Source: Paracamarosporium sp. OC-R06-R3 (lineage: Eukaryota; Ascomycota; Dothideomycetes; Pleosporales; Didymosphaeriaceae). From it: DNA of 64,000 nt. Location of the stretch: assembly GCA_019828545.1 (NCBI GenBank), contig JACVRA010000165.1, positions 62,001 through 126,000 of the forward strand, given 5' to 3'. Of this stretch, positions 10,162 to 22,178 are shown in pieces. The first letter of the stretch is position 1, and each line of letters begins with the position of its first letter. Under the pieces are notes generated by a model, which saw only the letters and a list, made by a program, of their open reading frames with translations, was not told the DNA's origin and ran no database searches. Position numbers and translations under genes: made by a program.

Positions 10162-11052
10162 TTAGTCCATGTAGAAATCGCCTTTGAGGATACGCTCCTG
10201 CATGGCGTCTGGCACCTTAGGTTGCTTAGGCATCTCGCGGACGGGTGGCTCCATGATGGCTACACTCTTAGCGCGTTGATGCGCTGGAGGCTGGGTCTGC
10301 ATCGGCTTGACTCCAGACATGGAGGTACGCTCGGCTCGAGTACGAAGGTTCTCTGCAAAACTGTAGCCTTCGCCTGAAGTCGAAAGCATGGCTGTCAGCT
10401 CGTGTTCTCCAAAAGCATGATCGGGATGGCGCTTGAAATGCTCGGCGAGTGCTTGAGAAAGATGGACAGGATGAGAAGAATGGAAAGACGGCGAACGCTC
10501 CGAAGGTTGAGATGCAGAAGTCGCAGACTGTACATGAGGTGAAGATGACTCGGGGGCAGTAGACGTGGATGAAGACAGACCTCGACCTCTAGCAGTCGGG
10601 GGAGAGGAGACTTTATGGATGGAGGGTCTACCATTGGAGTTCCCAACACTGCCATTGCTCTGCCTAACATCCCGCATGGCTCGGGCGCCGAAGCTCAGGC
10701 GGCGAGCGAAGGGGGTGGCGGGGTTGCTGTTTGCGGAAGGCGCCGGGTCATCCTCGAAGGGGCTCTCGTCGACGGAGCCGGAGTTGGCGCTGGAGATGCT
10801 CTCGGTGCGGGGCCGTGTCTGGAAGGGCGAGCTCTGGTTTGGCGAGCCCGACAGGCCGATGGTGGTGAGGGAGAGCCGGCGCCGCTGAGCATTGACAGCA
10901 GCGGTGGTGATGGGGCCCGGGTAGGGCTGGCTCTGGATGGGAGCGCTGCTCTGGCCAAAGATGTCTCGAAACGTCTGGCCCGTGACGGAGGCGCGCCTAC
11001 GGTCGGAGGCACCGGGGCTCGGAAGCGGCGGCGAGTTGCGGTCGGAGGACAT
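10162..11052 (-). CDS. Low-complexity Ser/Pro-rich fungal protein of unknown function
   Basis: A 296-residue intronless frame from the ATG at 11052 (MSSDRNSPPLPSPGASDRR). Most of it is disordered Ser/Pro/Arg-rich sequence with many RRxS-type phosphorylation-like motifs (RRASVTG, RRLSLTT, RRLSFGARAM). A short, more ordered segment lies near the C-terminus (LSQALAEHFKRHPDHAFGEHELTAMLS), and the extreme C-terminus (PDAMQERILKGDFYMD) looks like a conserved terminal motif. The recurring RRxS pattern suggests regulation by a basophilic kinase such as PKA; that is inference. No function is assigned. Confidence 0.7.
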   Translation of the reverse strand: MSSDRNSPPLPSPGASDRRRASVTGQTFRDIFGQSSAPIQSQPYPGPITTAAVNAQRRRLSLTTIGLSGSPNQSSPFQTRPRTESISSANSGSVDESPFEDDPAPSANSNPATPFARRLSFGARAMRDVRQSNGSVGNSNGRPSIHKVSSPPTARGRGLSSSTSTAPESSSPHVQSATSASQPSERSPSFHSSHPVHLSQALAEHFKRHPDHAFGEHELTAMLSTSGEGYSFAENLRTRAERTSMSGVKPMQTQPPAHQRAKSVAIMEPPVREMPKQPKVPDAMQERILKGDFYMD

Positions 11053-12793
11053 GGCGGGCGTGGCGGTGAGGGTGCGTTGTAAGTCGAAGCGGGTGGTCTG
11101 CTGGTGAAGGGTCAATTAGCGGGTGCAGGCAGTGAGCTGCGGTGTGGGAGGCCGAAGAGCAGCGGGACGGCGGGGGGGTAGAAATAGCAGAGCGTGGGCT
11201 CCGACACATGTGCTTCAGCCAGGCCACTTACCGAGAGCGATACGTCACGTCACCGGCGTGAGATAAGGCGGCGGTAGCGTGACGGAGGGGCGTGGAGGGT
11301 GGAGCAGTTTCACGGCGAGGTACAAGCAGCGTCGCACGGAGCAGGCACGGCGAGTCAAGGAGGAATGTAGGGCAGGGAGGGCAGAGGGCGATGGTGGCCC
11401 GTCTTAATATGCGAGCATGCCACCAACGACGCGGGATCGACTGTGCGCTAGCCGGGCCGGGCAAGGCGCGCCTTCCCCGCATTCTGCCAGGGAAGGAATA
11501 AAGGGCCCAGTGTGGTTGCACCGCGCCGGCCTGGCCAAATCACACACGGCCAGCCAACAAGCCTGGCCTCCTTGATCGCTCCATCCATCGCCCTTGCAAC
11601 TCGCTGCATGCATTCATGATAAGGGCTTACCCTTTCGGTGCTTTTCAAAGCCGCTGGTCCTGGCAGCATCATATGCATTCGCATGCAACCACCAATCTTT
11701 GGCCGTCCACCGACGTACGGAACCGGAAGCTTGTCTGACAAAGGCCCGAAAAGACAACCTCTACACGCTGCAGCTGTACACCCTGGCGCTTCCGTCAGCA
11801 AACTAACACGTCCGTCTCTTGCTGCATGTTGGACCATGCGAGCAGGCATGCCATGCTGTTTCCCGCACGCCCACGTCTCATACACACGTTCCAACGTCGT
11901 CCATTCCAGCATCACACCACAAACATGGGACCATGCAACGGCCCGAAATCCTGTGCGCATCAGGCCCACATCTTCACAGTAGCTCTGCGTCGGCCAGATG
12001 CTAGCTCCACTGGAGCATGCTTCTTCGTGCACTATCTGTTTCCGCGCCTTGGCAGCCTGCTCGCTACATGTCATCATCTCGACGCTTATTACATGCAGTC
12101 GCTTTCTGCTCATGCTCCCGCGGCAGTGCTCCCGCGGCGTTGATCCGACACCATAGTCTAAGCATTAGACGCCACGAGTAAGCTGTTGACCGACCCTGTA
12201 TACTCTGTCTCACGGCCTGATCCCGTCTCTAATGTTACTGTCTTGTGCTTTTTTGGATCTAGTTAGCATCCTCCAAAGCACCCACGAAATCGCCTAGGTG
12301 ATGCACTGCACTCTGGTCGCAGCTATAACAGACTACATTTGGACTTTGCTCAAGCCAAGCTAGCTCAATGAGTACGTACAGGCGGTGACAGAGTAGTAGA
12401 AAAGGAGTGGACTGTACAGAGAGCAGCGAAGCCAAGGAAACGCAATCTGGGAAATCACCGCCTCAAGTCAGGTCGACATTGAGGACGGATCAGAGAAGAA
12501 GAAAGGAGGGGATGGTGTTCAAGAAGCTCAATCAGAGAGCATTGTGAAACCACTAAGGTGCAGATAGCGAAATCCGTCAAAAGGAGGGCTTGAGAAGAAG
12601 TGTTGAAAGGAGAGCACAAGCCCATGTGTAGCCTACCGATCGGGAAGACCTGACCCAGCATGAGCCTTCGAAGTGAAATAGTATCCATAAGAGAAAAAGG
12701 ATCCCAAAAGGATGGTAAAAACCAAATTAACGAATCGAAAATGGAAGGAGACAGTAGTGGTCACACCACTATGTCGACTCGTAGCCGACAAGC
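11053..12793. other. Long intergenic region
   Basis: About 1.7 kb containing the upstream region of the Ser/Pro-rich gene and the 3' flank of the SWIM gene. A 221-codon minus frame (11448-12113) and overlapping plus frames are rich in Cys, His and Arg without family resemblance, so I treat them as chance. Nothing else recognised. Confidence 0.4.
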
Positions 12794-14194
12794 TCACTGC
12801 ATTGATCTCTTTGCACTGTTTCCGCCACTCTGAGATGCCGCCCTCTTCCTGTTGTCCTGAACGAGCGTACGGAAAGCGTTCAAGTACGCAGGTGGTGTCA
12901 GTGGTGTGTTTCGGAGACGATTTTCGATATCGCCTAGATCCACGCCATGATGACGAATGACCTCAGGCGCCAGATCCTGGAACGAGTCCAATACGAAGAA
13001 TCCTTGACCCTCACTTGCAGACCCAATCAAGCATACGAACAAGTTGTTTTCCTTTGGGTTGCTCGAGGGCATGCCCCATGTGCTGTCGGCATACGCGTCG
13101 TAGTTACGACACGTGACCTCTTCCAGGATCTTTACCAAAGTTACGGCTGCCAATTTCTCGACTTGGTTGTCATCCCTTCGCTCTCCGGCATCCGACTGAA
13201 GTGAGTCGTCTCGGTACTCCTCAATCTTCTGTACCAAAGTACGAAGCCTGGCGGCACAGTTTACCACGTCGAGAGCCTCAGAACGAGCGTTCGTAGGTCC
13301 TTTCTCAATGTATTCATCCAACGCCTTGAACGATTGATCGACCCGCTTGTTGATCTTTTCGAAGAAGACTTTCACTTGGAACTCAGGGGTGATCTTCCCC
13401 TGTAGCTGCATAAAGAAGGCCGGATACCGAATTGCATGTTCCACAACGATTGACAGTATCTCCCGGTACATGCGTGACAGATCTGAGAGCTCTCGAGTAT
13501 CTTCGCTCTTGAATTCGGCAGGCAGGGCTCCCGTTGGCTCGAAGACTGACAGCATATTGGCCACCTCATCAACAAGTTCATCGGTCTCTGGCATGTCCTC
13601 GTCTTCGATAACCCAATGAAGATGGTCGGCAAAGCCTCGGAGAGAGCGTCTCTGCAAGACCTCTGCCGGATGGGTATTTTTCACACTTGAGCCGTCCTCT
13701 GCCAGTTGAATTGTTTGGTTCTTTGGCAGAACTGAGCTTAGCTGACCGAGGATCCAGAAAATGTGCTTTCCAAAAGTCAGTGTTGCATATGTCCGTGCGA
13801 CCTCCAAACTTACCTTGCAAGCCCTTCTGTCGTGCGCAGCGCCACAGCTGCACTTTGGCACTCGTTCTTCTTCGAGCTTGACGGTGATGTCATCATCCAA
13901 GTGGAAAAAGTACTTTGTGCCATCATCCGTTTTCCCGCAGAACCGCATGCGAATGTTGTTGTCGTCCTTCACAAGGCCTATCTTCGCGCTCCGGCGAAGC
14001 TCTTCATCGAAAGCTGAAATGTCATATACGTGGCCGTTGGCCGATTCGATAAGAGACGGAGTCGGAGATATAGGACTCGATGAGGGCGATTCTTGCGGGC
14101 TCTGCAGTGGACCCATGCGTGCCCGAGCCGCTCCAGCCCGAGTAGTGACCATCGTATCACTAAGGGACAACTTGGAGAGCTGTTCTGCGGACAT
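12794..14194 (-). CDS. SWIM zinc-finger protein (spliced)
   Basis: Two exons, 14194-13814 and 13765-12794, give 450 residues. Removing a 48-nt intron (13813-13766; GTAAGT donor, CTGAC branch, AAAG end) joins ACK to HIFWILGQL. This completes a SWIM motif CxCx(8)CxH at C115, C117, C126 and H128. Without splicing the frame stays open but the motif is destroyed. SWIM fingers occur in DNA-binding or ubiquitin-linked proteins of bacteria, plants and fungi. The N-terminus is Ser/Pro-rich. The region after the finger is largely helical (VEHAIRYPAFFMQLQGKI, KVFFEKINKRVDQSFKAL), and the tail is basic (NRKRAASQSGG). The first in-frame ATG is 14194; upstream codons use TTG. The function is unknown, and a nuclear role would be a guess. 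Confidence 0.83.
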   Translation of the reverse strand: MSAEQLSKLSLSDTMVTTRAGAARARMGPLQSPQESPSSSPISPTPSLIESANGHVYDISAFDEELRRSAKIGLVKDDNNIRMRFCGKTDDGTKYFFHLDDDITVKLEEERVPKCSCGAAHDRRACKVSLEVARTYATLTFGKHIFWILGQLSSVLPKNQTIQLAEDGSSVKNTHPAEVLQRRSLRGFADHLHWVIEDEDMPETDELVDEVANMLSVFEPTGALPAEFKSEDTRELSDLSRMYREILSIVVEHAIRYPAFFMQLQGKITPEFQVKVFFEKINKRVDQSFKALDEYIEKGPTNARSEALDVVNCAARLRTLVQKIEEYRDDSLQSDAGERRDDNQVEKLAAVTLVKILEEVTCRNYDAYADSTWGMPSSNPKENNLFVCLIGSASEGQGFFVLDSFQDLAPEVIRHHGVDLGDIENRLRNTPLTPPAYLNAFRTLVQDNRKRAASQSGGNSAKRSMQ

Positions 14195-16372
14195 GGAGAA
14201 AGATTGCAAGTCGTTCTGTGGCTTGATAACAGTATTCTGTTAACGGAATATATATCGAAGAAGTTCACGCCGCAAAGCTAGCTGATCCTGCAATGTCTTG
14301 CACTAGTCTTCAGTCCCGCGAGGGCGCTTGACAGGTTGGCCTCGAACGCCACAGAGGAGGCGGCGGCGGCGGCGGCGGGTGACATGCGGGTGACAATCAA
14401 GGACTCTAGCTGAAGATGATGGACAAGGTAGTGGCCCGCTGGAGCAAGGTACTCAAGGCAACATGTGAGGCCAAGCCAATGACCGAGACAAAGTAGCGTT
14501 CGGAGTGGCCCAGGCTATATTGGCCTTGCATGGCATTCGGACGGAAGATGCGAGGCTGAAGGTTCTATCGTGATTAGCACGTTTGACGCCAGGGCTGATC
14601 AAGGACGAATGAGGATCTGGCGGTGGTCTGAAAGAGCAAAGCTTGGTCGCTACGCCCGGGACATGGTTATCAATTTGATATCGGTACCCTGGAGAGAACG
14701 TGTGCATGTCCGGTTGTACTTGGACTGATTCACCAATAGACAGTCTCGAGGGGGCTAATGCCTAGCAGTCGCGGCTAAGGCGACAGAGTATGCCCTGTGG
14801 TAAGATGGGTTTACGTCAATGGGCAATGCTATGCTTCCTGCTCTAGCAGATACGAGTAACCGTGCCGCGAACTGATAGTGCGAAACGGGCCGCTGGGACG
14901 CGCTGATATAGGGCTGTCGAGTACGGAGCTAGACGGTTAGTCGAATGCCAGGCGCCGGCTTTTGCCAGCTCCCCAGAGGTTGTTGAAGCCTATTTGACTG
15001 GGACTCTCTATTCGTCAGCCAGATATTGCTGATTATTAGAACGCGGTTGTGCAACGCTGAAGACGTCCTCCGGAGGCCTCCAGAGCAGGCATCATCATCA
15101 TCCACAAGGCATCAACAATCGCCGGAGCGCGGCAAGACTGCGGACTCGCTATTGCCGCGCTCTTTGCGGCCGCTGCAGAGGCCGCATGGGCGGTATGCTG
15201 GACGGAGGGGCCGGCAGCGAAGCGCTTCAATGGTGGAGTCGTAGGGTGAAGTGTGACGGCGAGGTCGAGAGGTGCGTGAGACGGTTTCTGGCGAGCTAAG
15301 CGAGCGGTCTCTAGCCACATGTGGGCTGTGCGCTCAGCCTCGCCGTGCACTTCTGGACCTCGCAACCACCAATCGATTCCCGCACCCCTGCGAGGCGCAC
15401 TGGATCTCGAGTCCCACCGTCGAGCTCCCGCGGACGTCGACGTTAGCCCGCCATCGCCTGGATTACGCCTTGCAAGAGTCTCCATGTGGAGAGCACATTG
15501 CGACGGGCGCCAAAGCATTATGCGTCAACATTCCAAGTGCCCGCGCTGGTAATTATCAACTGCTAACTACTTACTAGAGAAGTATATCGAGATGGATGCT
15601 GGGTTTCAGAAGTAGCTGAGCCACTCTCAGCTCCACGTTACAGAAATTCCAACAATGGGGCCAATCAGACGCCGTGCCGTTGGGATATAACACAAAATAT
15701 GCTGCAGGCATCGTCGAGGCTTGTGCGGCGCGTGCAGCTCATCACCGCTCGGCCTCTGACGCGAGCCGCAGTATACGCCAGCCGGGCCGAAGAGTCCCGC
15801 CGTCCGCTTCGTGTTGATCTCAACGCCGTCGTATGCGGCACACATCCGCAAGCGCTCAGGCTCTCTTCGGCCTTTATAGCGCTAAAAATATCATGTAGGC
15901 TCTTTGCTGGCCGGGGCAGAATTGCGGAGTTTGATAGTAGTGCAGATTAAGGTAAAGAAGGCGTATGCTACGCTAAAACAACACAACGGGATATCCAAGT
16001 AGGAAAAAGGACAATGAAACGGACCGATCATGAGCTGCACAGCAGCCCGACTCTCGACTCTCCTTTACCCAAAGGAGACCGCCATCATCATCAAGGCGTA
16101 ATATTCTGACTTCCACCCCACTTCCAACCCAGACACGTAGCAAAGGCTGCCAGAGCCGTTCCACAAGAAACATGTTTTGCCCTGACTGAGACATATTCCA
16201 ACAGCAAGCAAACGTCATTTTGAGCCCCAGCCCGGATGACGATAAGGAAAGTATCGCCATGCTGGATAGCCTCGTGCAAATTGATCGGTGAGACGCAAGC
16301 CAACTCTGTGGAGGCGTAAGTCATCTTTCACAGGCTGATTTGGGGGGATCGACAACTCACTCGTGGGATAGC
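14195..16372. other. Intergenic region, 2.2 kb
   Basis: 5' flank of the SWIM gene and 3' flank of the bZIP-like gene, both on minus. It includes a (GGC)n-type run at about 14353-14377. The minus frames near 15973-16324 may include a downstream exon of the bZIP-like gene, but I could not settle this. No other gene seen. Confidence 0.4.
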
Positions 16373-16843
16373 TCACCTGCTGCTGCCGCCAGAGCGCTGC
16401 GCCGCCGCATATACGGAGCTATCACGAGAGCTTCGTTGTGATTTTTCCTCTCGGTTCCTACCGGTTTCCACGATGTGTTTCATAGAGATACCGCCCCAAG
16501 GAAGGCCTGAAAGGTCTCGGCTTTGATCGATGTTGTCGGGGTCAGGAGAGGCGTATGAGCTCCCTGCGCGGCGCTGGTTCTCCACTTCCCGTTCTGTCTC
16601 TTCTTTCTGCTCTCTGACTTTATCTCCTACGAACTTGTTAGTAATGTTCATTGCTCCGCAAGTGACAAAGCACTTACTAAATCGCCTCTGGGCAAGCTTA
16701 TTCTGAATCTTTCTGCGCTCGTTCGGATCTGTGACCTCCGACCATTCGTCCGACTTCGACCTGGGCTGCTCCCTTCCCGACGACGAGGATCCTCCTCGTG
16801 AAGACATTGTCGATTGATTCCTCGGTGACTGGTTTTGTGACAT
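16373..16843 (-). CDS. bZIP-like basic-region protein lacking an obvious leucine zipper
   Basis: Exons 16843-16678 and 16626-16373 give 139 residues if translation ends at the TGA 16375-16373. The 51-nt intron (GTAAGT donor, perfect TACTAAC branch, TAG end) falls inside the basic region. Splicing yields DPNERRKIQNKLAQRRFRDKV with the bZIP signature N-x7-R (N48, R56); unspliced, R56 becomes Ser. The following helix (REQKEETEREVENQRR) has no leucine heptad. The tail has a conserved-looking LSGLPWGGISMKHIVETGR and a Ser/Arg-rich end. The final AGG is itself a perfect donor (AG|GTGAGC), so a further exon is possible. One option is an acceptor at the CACAG near 16312, giving about 30 more residues. 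Fungal proteins of this type are annotated as bZIP factors. The start is the first in-frame ATG; the C-terminus is uncertain. Confidence 0.72.
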   Translation of the reverse strand: MSQNQSPRNQSTMSSRGGSSSSGREQPRSKSDEWSEVTDPNERRKIQNKLAQRRFSKCFVTCGAMNITNKFVGDKVREQKEETEREVENQRRAGSSYASPDPDNIDQSRDLSGLPWGGISMKHIVETGRNREEKSQRSSRDSSVYAAAQRSGGSSR

Positions 16844-17788
16844 AACGTCGAAGCGTCTTGCTCTGTTGGCTGGTGGTGATTCGACAGTATTAGTTGCTAC
16901 CAATGAAGCTGATTGGTAAGTGATGGTGAAATGGACTGAGTTGACTTGTATAGAGGAACGGTATCCGAGCTTGGAAGATTGACTGATAGATATATATCAC
17001 ACATCCGACTCACGACTACCGCATCGCAAGGTGGTAGACCTGGCACCGGGCCAAGTGTAGACCGAGACTGAGACACTCGATGAATATTGAGGCAGCGCAA
17101 TTGAAACGAGATAGTCCGCAATCAGCTGGCGGAGCTAGATGCCTGCTAGGTGACTGAATCAACAATTAAAGAAAGGGCGTAACTGTAACCGAAGATACGG
17201 AAGAAGGAACGAACGACTTAATGGATAGAGAACGAATCTACGTCAGAGCGCTCTCTATGTACTCACACTATAGAACCATGTGCCCGGGGCCGAAGCGACT
17301 CGCCCAGTAGATGACGGCAGATTTCCGTGGATCGGGGATAGACGATGAATGATTGACACCCTTGACTCAAACGGTTGTGGGCTTGAGGCTGCCCATGGCA
17401 CCAAACGTCCGATTGGCGAGCGTCGTTGTCACCTATGCAAGTTGACCAGGGCTCTGAAGGTACATGCCTTCAAATGTACTGAGAAATTAGGCAGCTTCGC
17501 TAACCGTCATAGCTGGTCTAGACAGCAAAAACATAATTGTCGAGATTAGACGCGTGGGGAACAGGCAGTCCAGCTCGGCACTCCCGTCAAGCCAACGTGC
17601 GCGCATAGTGCCATGACGTTCTGCAGGAATGCTAGTTCACCGGACCGGGGTGTGAGCGGGACGAAAACCCCTTAGCCTTCGACAGCCCTGTAGGCTCTTA
17701 CTGTCGCATACGATAACGAAACTTGAGATACGAAGGCGCATGGTACTGAGAGTGCTCAGTGACCGTAATTCTTGCTAATCCTCATTAT

Positions 17789-17824
17789 TGCACACCAAAA
17801 TGCACACCAAAAATGCACACCAAT
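17789..17824. repeat. Short tandem repeat, three copies of TGCACACCAA(A)n
   Basis: Three direct copies of TGCACACCAA followed by a variable A run (12, 13 and about 11 nt). It lies in non-coding sequence, and no function can be read from it. Confidence 0.75.
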
Positions 17825-20800
17825 TGCTCTGCTGCCTTGTGCCGTGAGTCGCACGACGTCCGCGGCTGAGATGTAGGGTGCGTGACAGGTCCGCGACGAT
17901 ACGGCCGTCCCGAGCTAGTTCGCCAGCCCGGTGGTAACGAGATGCAGGTACTTGCGCCTGATTACTACAGGAACTGAATGATTCGGAGCAACCGCCCTAG
18001 TACCTATAATATGTGAATCTGGACGAAAGCGGAAAATCCTATGGAATAATGATCCCCATCACTTAGCCTGATTGGCTTCGGTTTGACATGGTGTAATAGC
18101 CATGTTGCGGCGTACACGACCTAAATCAAGAAGTGGCTGTGCTTCAGCCTCCGCACGCCTCGCGCCATGGAGCCGGCTAGAGGAAGAACTGACGCTGGGG
18201 TGCACTTATCTTACAGTATTGAACGTCAGTATCAGGAGCCGTTACTGGGCTTCAACCGTGCTTGAGGCTGGACTGATCTGCTAGTTTCTGACGGCTCAAG
18301 GCTAGGATGCCAACACCGTGCGAAAAGCGAGGCGGGGTGGCCTTCACCGAAAATACGGCATGGCAAACACATCCATAAGACTGCAGCTGTATGCGGGAGA
18401 GCGATTTGAGATCGGTGTGCATCATGGGAAATCGCAAGGGATGCGTTGGTGCATGGTAGTTCGATGTGGTCGTGAAAGCGGTGACGTTTTGGAGCGAGTG
18501 CTTTTAGCGTGATCTGTGCAGTCTCCTGATTGGACAATCAGACTGTGGCTGTGGCTTTGCAGCCGCGCTAAACTGCAAGAGCGAACGAGTACACCGACAA
18601 CAGTTCCCACGATAGTTTGCATCATGGAGCAGAATGAGTAAAGAACGAACCGGAGAAAGCGCTGTGGCTCTTCAGAAGCATGCAGTTACGAGTCTGCCTT
18701 GCGTCTTAGACAGTCGTGCCACACCGCTTTCGCCGAGCTCGAAAGCCTTCTCGATATTGAGTCTGAAGCAATCTCCGACCCCTCAACCCAGGTCGAAATG
18801 TTTTTTTCAGGAAGCACTCATTACTTCACATCAGGCGTTAGGTCAAACAAGGCGAGTGAGTGTCACATGTAATGTGTATGTCACGGCATCAACGACCCAT
18901 GGCGGCGGGGCCGGAACATTATACGTTAGCTGCTCACTCGTACATGCAGCTGCCATCTACCTCTAGGGAACGTTTTCGCATTCGAGCAGCAGTGCAAAAA
19001 AGGTGGCATTGCTATGAAATCACCAATTCATCGACCGTTTTTCTTTTCTTTTTTCTTTTCGAACCTATCGACGAACGGTAAGTTTCTCTCTAGCCGGATC
19101 TTCGTAGAGCGGGTATCTTGTTGAATTGTTTCGTTACCTGCTAATCCCGAGCAGCCTTGTCCATCTTACACGTATTAGGCAATAGAACTTCCAAACTACT
19201 CTGGGTTTTGCTCCTTCACTCCAAGTTCCGCGCTTTGACATGCTATACGCCTCCACTTGGGTTGAGGCCACTTCCACCTTCAATCTCAATTGCTTCAATC
19301 CACGGACTCTCACACTAGAATGAATCGGTATGCTCATAGCCTTCAGCCGTGCAAATCCTGACTTCACGAAGGGAAGCACTTCGCGGTGTTTCAGCCCCAA
19401 CATCACATTTACGGGCATAGACAGGAGTCTGGTAGTATTCAACATCATCACTCGCGCGATACTTACTGTAAGTTAGCAACTTGAGATATACGGTCGGTGT
19501 AACTGCTTCTCCGGACGTAGAAGAAGGCAGAACTCCGGCCGTTATTAGTCAGTAGCACCCTCAACATCACAGAAATTGTGAGGCTGGATCATACTAGACA
19601 CAAGCAGTCCGCACAGCGCTGGCATACAACAAGTTGGCTTGGGGCTAGTTGTTTCATCCACGCCGTTGGAAGTCCCCGAAATAGGTGTATCCACGCCGCA
19701 GGTCACTACCGGCATTCTCAGCACAGACGTCCCAGTCGGTATCGATATCTCACTGAGTCGCATATCAAGATGACTCAGATACCACGACCCAGATCATCTT
19801 CAGAATGTAACACACATCTCAAGCTCGTGATGTTATATTCAAAGCCCGAACGGTAGTAAAACCCTGCATCGAGTGGCATGGCAGACGTCAGAATCCTTTT
19901 GGAAGATTTGTGGAGAAACACCGATATGTTGTTCGTCTCTCGGGTATCGAAGTGGTTGTGACTCGGGAAAGCAACATTATGATGACTTGAGACAACAGTA
20001 TTGAATTACGCCCCTAGTTGACTTGAAGTCTAACAGTGAAAGAACAAAATGACAGAGCACCATTATGAGACCTCAATGTCCAATATCCCGATTGACCTCG
20101 TAAATTGACGTTGATGTTTGCGCTGTTCCAAGGATAAACAGAAGGACAAATGACGATACCCCTGGTTCGTAAGCTCGGCAAGACTATTCACCGCGCTGCT
20201 AAGTTCAACCATTATCATACCACGGCTCATGTACTAGGCATAGAAGTGGCCCCAAAAACCGTCTGGAAACTTATCGCAAAAGTGTGAAATGTTGTCGCAT
20301 ATTTTCGAATAGCAGGAAGGCTCCAGAGCGCCCCGACTCTAGCGTTCCGTGCCGCACCAACGACTCCGGATGTAGTTGAAGGTTACAACGGGCTGAGTAA
20401 CGCCAACTACGGCACTGACCTCACGTTCCAAGAAGCCTCGTCTTGCGTCGCGTTGTAGTGTCGCTCCACTAGAGTGAAAAGCGTTCAACCGCCGGAGAGC
20501 ACAGCCACAGCATAGTGATCCTGATGCTCGTTCCCCTCATCACCATCAGCACTTAAAATCGATAAAGTGCGGCTGAGATAGGTAGAGTGGATAGTGTAGT
20601 CGAAGAATAAGCACTTTGTTCTATTCGCAGCCGGAACGTGCTCGCGTGGGAATCCGCCACGCGCCACGAAGTAACCTCCGAGCAGTTTCAGAACCCGCTT
20701 CCCATCGTGGAGACTGTCTAATTCAGCACACGAGCCACAGTTCACTTTTCCGAAGCCACACTGCAGACTCCGAGCTGAGACGGTCGTTTTTTGGGGCCAC

Positions 20801-22170
20801 AGCGGCATCCTGATCCTGATCCTCTTCCTCTTCTTCCTTCTTAACGAGTCCAGATGTTTTTGCCGACGTGGGACCGTAAATGGGGCCACCACCCTATAAG
20901 ATAGGATCACGCTCGGAGATTGGCCGAGTATCAACAGATGAACGAATGACATAGTACTACCCGCGAGCATATAAGAAGAGATGTATGTCCTTTTTTAGTC
21001 CCACGCATCCGTGTGAATGGCAATGGATGGGGTGGAGAAGACACGGTCCTGCTAAAAACCAATTTCACTCTCCCACTGCGATAAAATTGTTGCTCCGAGG
21101 CCATGGAAAACTGAACCGCGAAGCAGGCAAACGTGGGGTCGCAACACGAGCGCGTAGCGAAGAGCTGCCTGGCCATTATGACTAACATTGATCATTTGTA
21201 GGCTGGCACGCTCCAGGGCAGGCTTGAGGTTGCGCGATGTGTGCGTAAAGAAAGAAGCACATCGCAAGAAGAAAAAGTTGACTTAGGCTAGGCAGGAGGA
21301 ATGTCGGGCCGAAACCCTTGGCGTTTTCCTCACAAAAACTTCGCGAGGCTTGGGACTCGCTTTCTCCTCACACACATTTCATAAACTTTGAACGGATAAT
21401 CAACTGCCATTGCTCGTCGATAGGATGGTTAGTCATATTGCCGTACTAGAGTGAACCACCTGGCATATTTAGGCTTCGACACTTTTTCTCTGTAGAGTCG
21501 AGGTGTACCTGCATTCCAGACATTCTACGTATTACTTTACGTGTTTTACGACTATAACTTTCTTTCTCGTCATTGCAACCAATATAGAGATTGGCTTTTG
21601 ACGATGCATATCTGTCTCTCGTAGTGTTCATGGCTCTAGGCAAGGTTGGCCGCATCAACGCGCGCGCTCTTGAACACAAGTTCGTGAGAATGGTTTGCAT
21701 CATGGCACAGAACGAATACCCAAAATTTCCAGTATCCAGTCAAGTGCACAGCTTTGACATGTAGCGTGTTTGCGCGAGAACAAACCACCATGCTTCCTGT
21801 AGCGACGGCCGCCCTCTGCATTGGTCCTTAACCCATATCTAATCACTCTCAGTTCGCTCTTCACAACGTACATATCTAATGCATTGCTCGCGTTTGCATC
21901 TCGTCACTTCATGTCTTGACAATCCTAACAACACGCCTGTTCGCGCGATTTGCAGCAACGGTTCGTTTCAAAATGACCTTGAAACATGCCAACTCACGGG
22001 ACGCCCCAGCGACAGCGGTCCCGACCCCTCATTTGATTAATCTATATGCCAAACACAACCAACTATCGTTCCACCGGTGCCACTATGCACGGAATATTTA
22101 GTCGAAAATCAACCGGTAGAGTGCTGGCCCTCAATTTCTATATAGTAATAGGGATGCAATAGTTTGTCAG

Positions 22171-22178
22171 TATATAAG
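22171..22178 (+). promoter_or_regulatory. TATA element upstream of the secreted-protein gene
   Basis: TATATAAG lies 130 bp before the ATG at 22301 in an AT-rich setting. Strong TATA boxes are common before regulated secreted-protein genes, but the transcription start is not known. Confidence 0.45.

Noticed and set aside
11448..12113. 221-codon minus-strand frame
   Set aside because: No family resemblance, unusual Cys/Met/His content, and no splice-supported extension. Treated as chance in a GC-rich intergenic region.
16091..16324. Ankyrin-like phrase LHEAIQHGDTF in a minus frame downstream of the bZIP-like gene
   Set aside because: Only one weak repeat-like phrase, and the frame cannot be joined to the upstream donor with a proper acceptor.
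18601..21715. Short similar motif GTTTGCATCATGG near 18617 and 21692
   Set aside because: Only 13 identical bases plus a loose CAGAA nearby; not enough to call a dispersed repeat.
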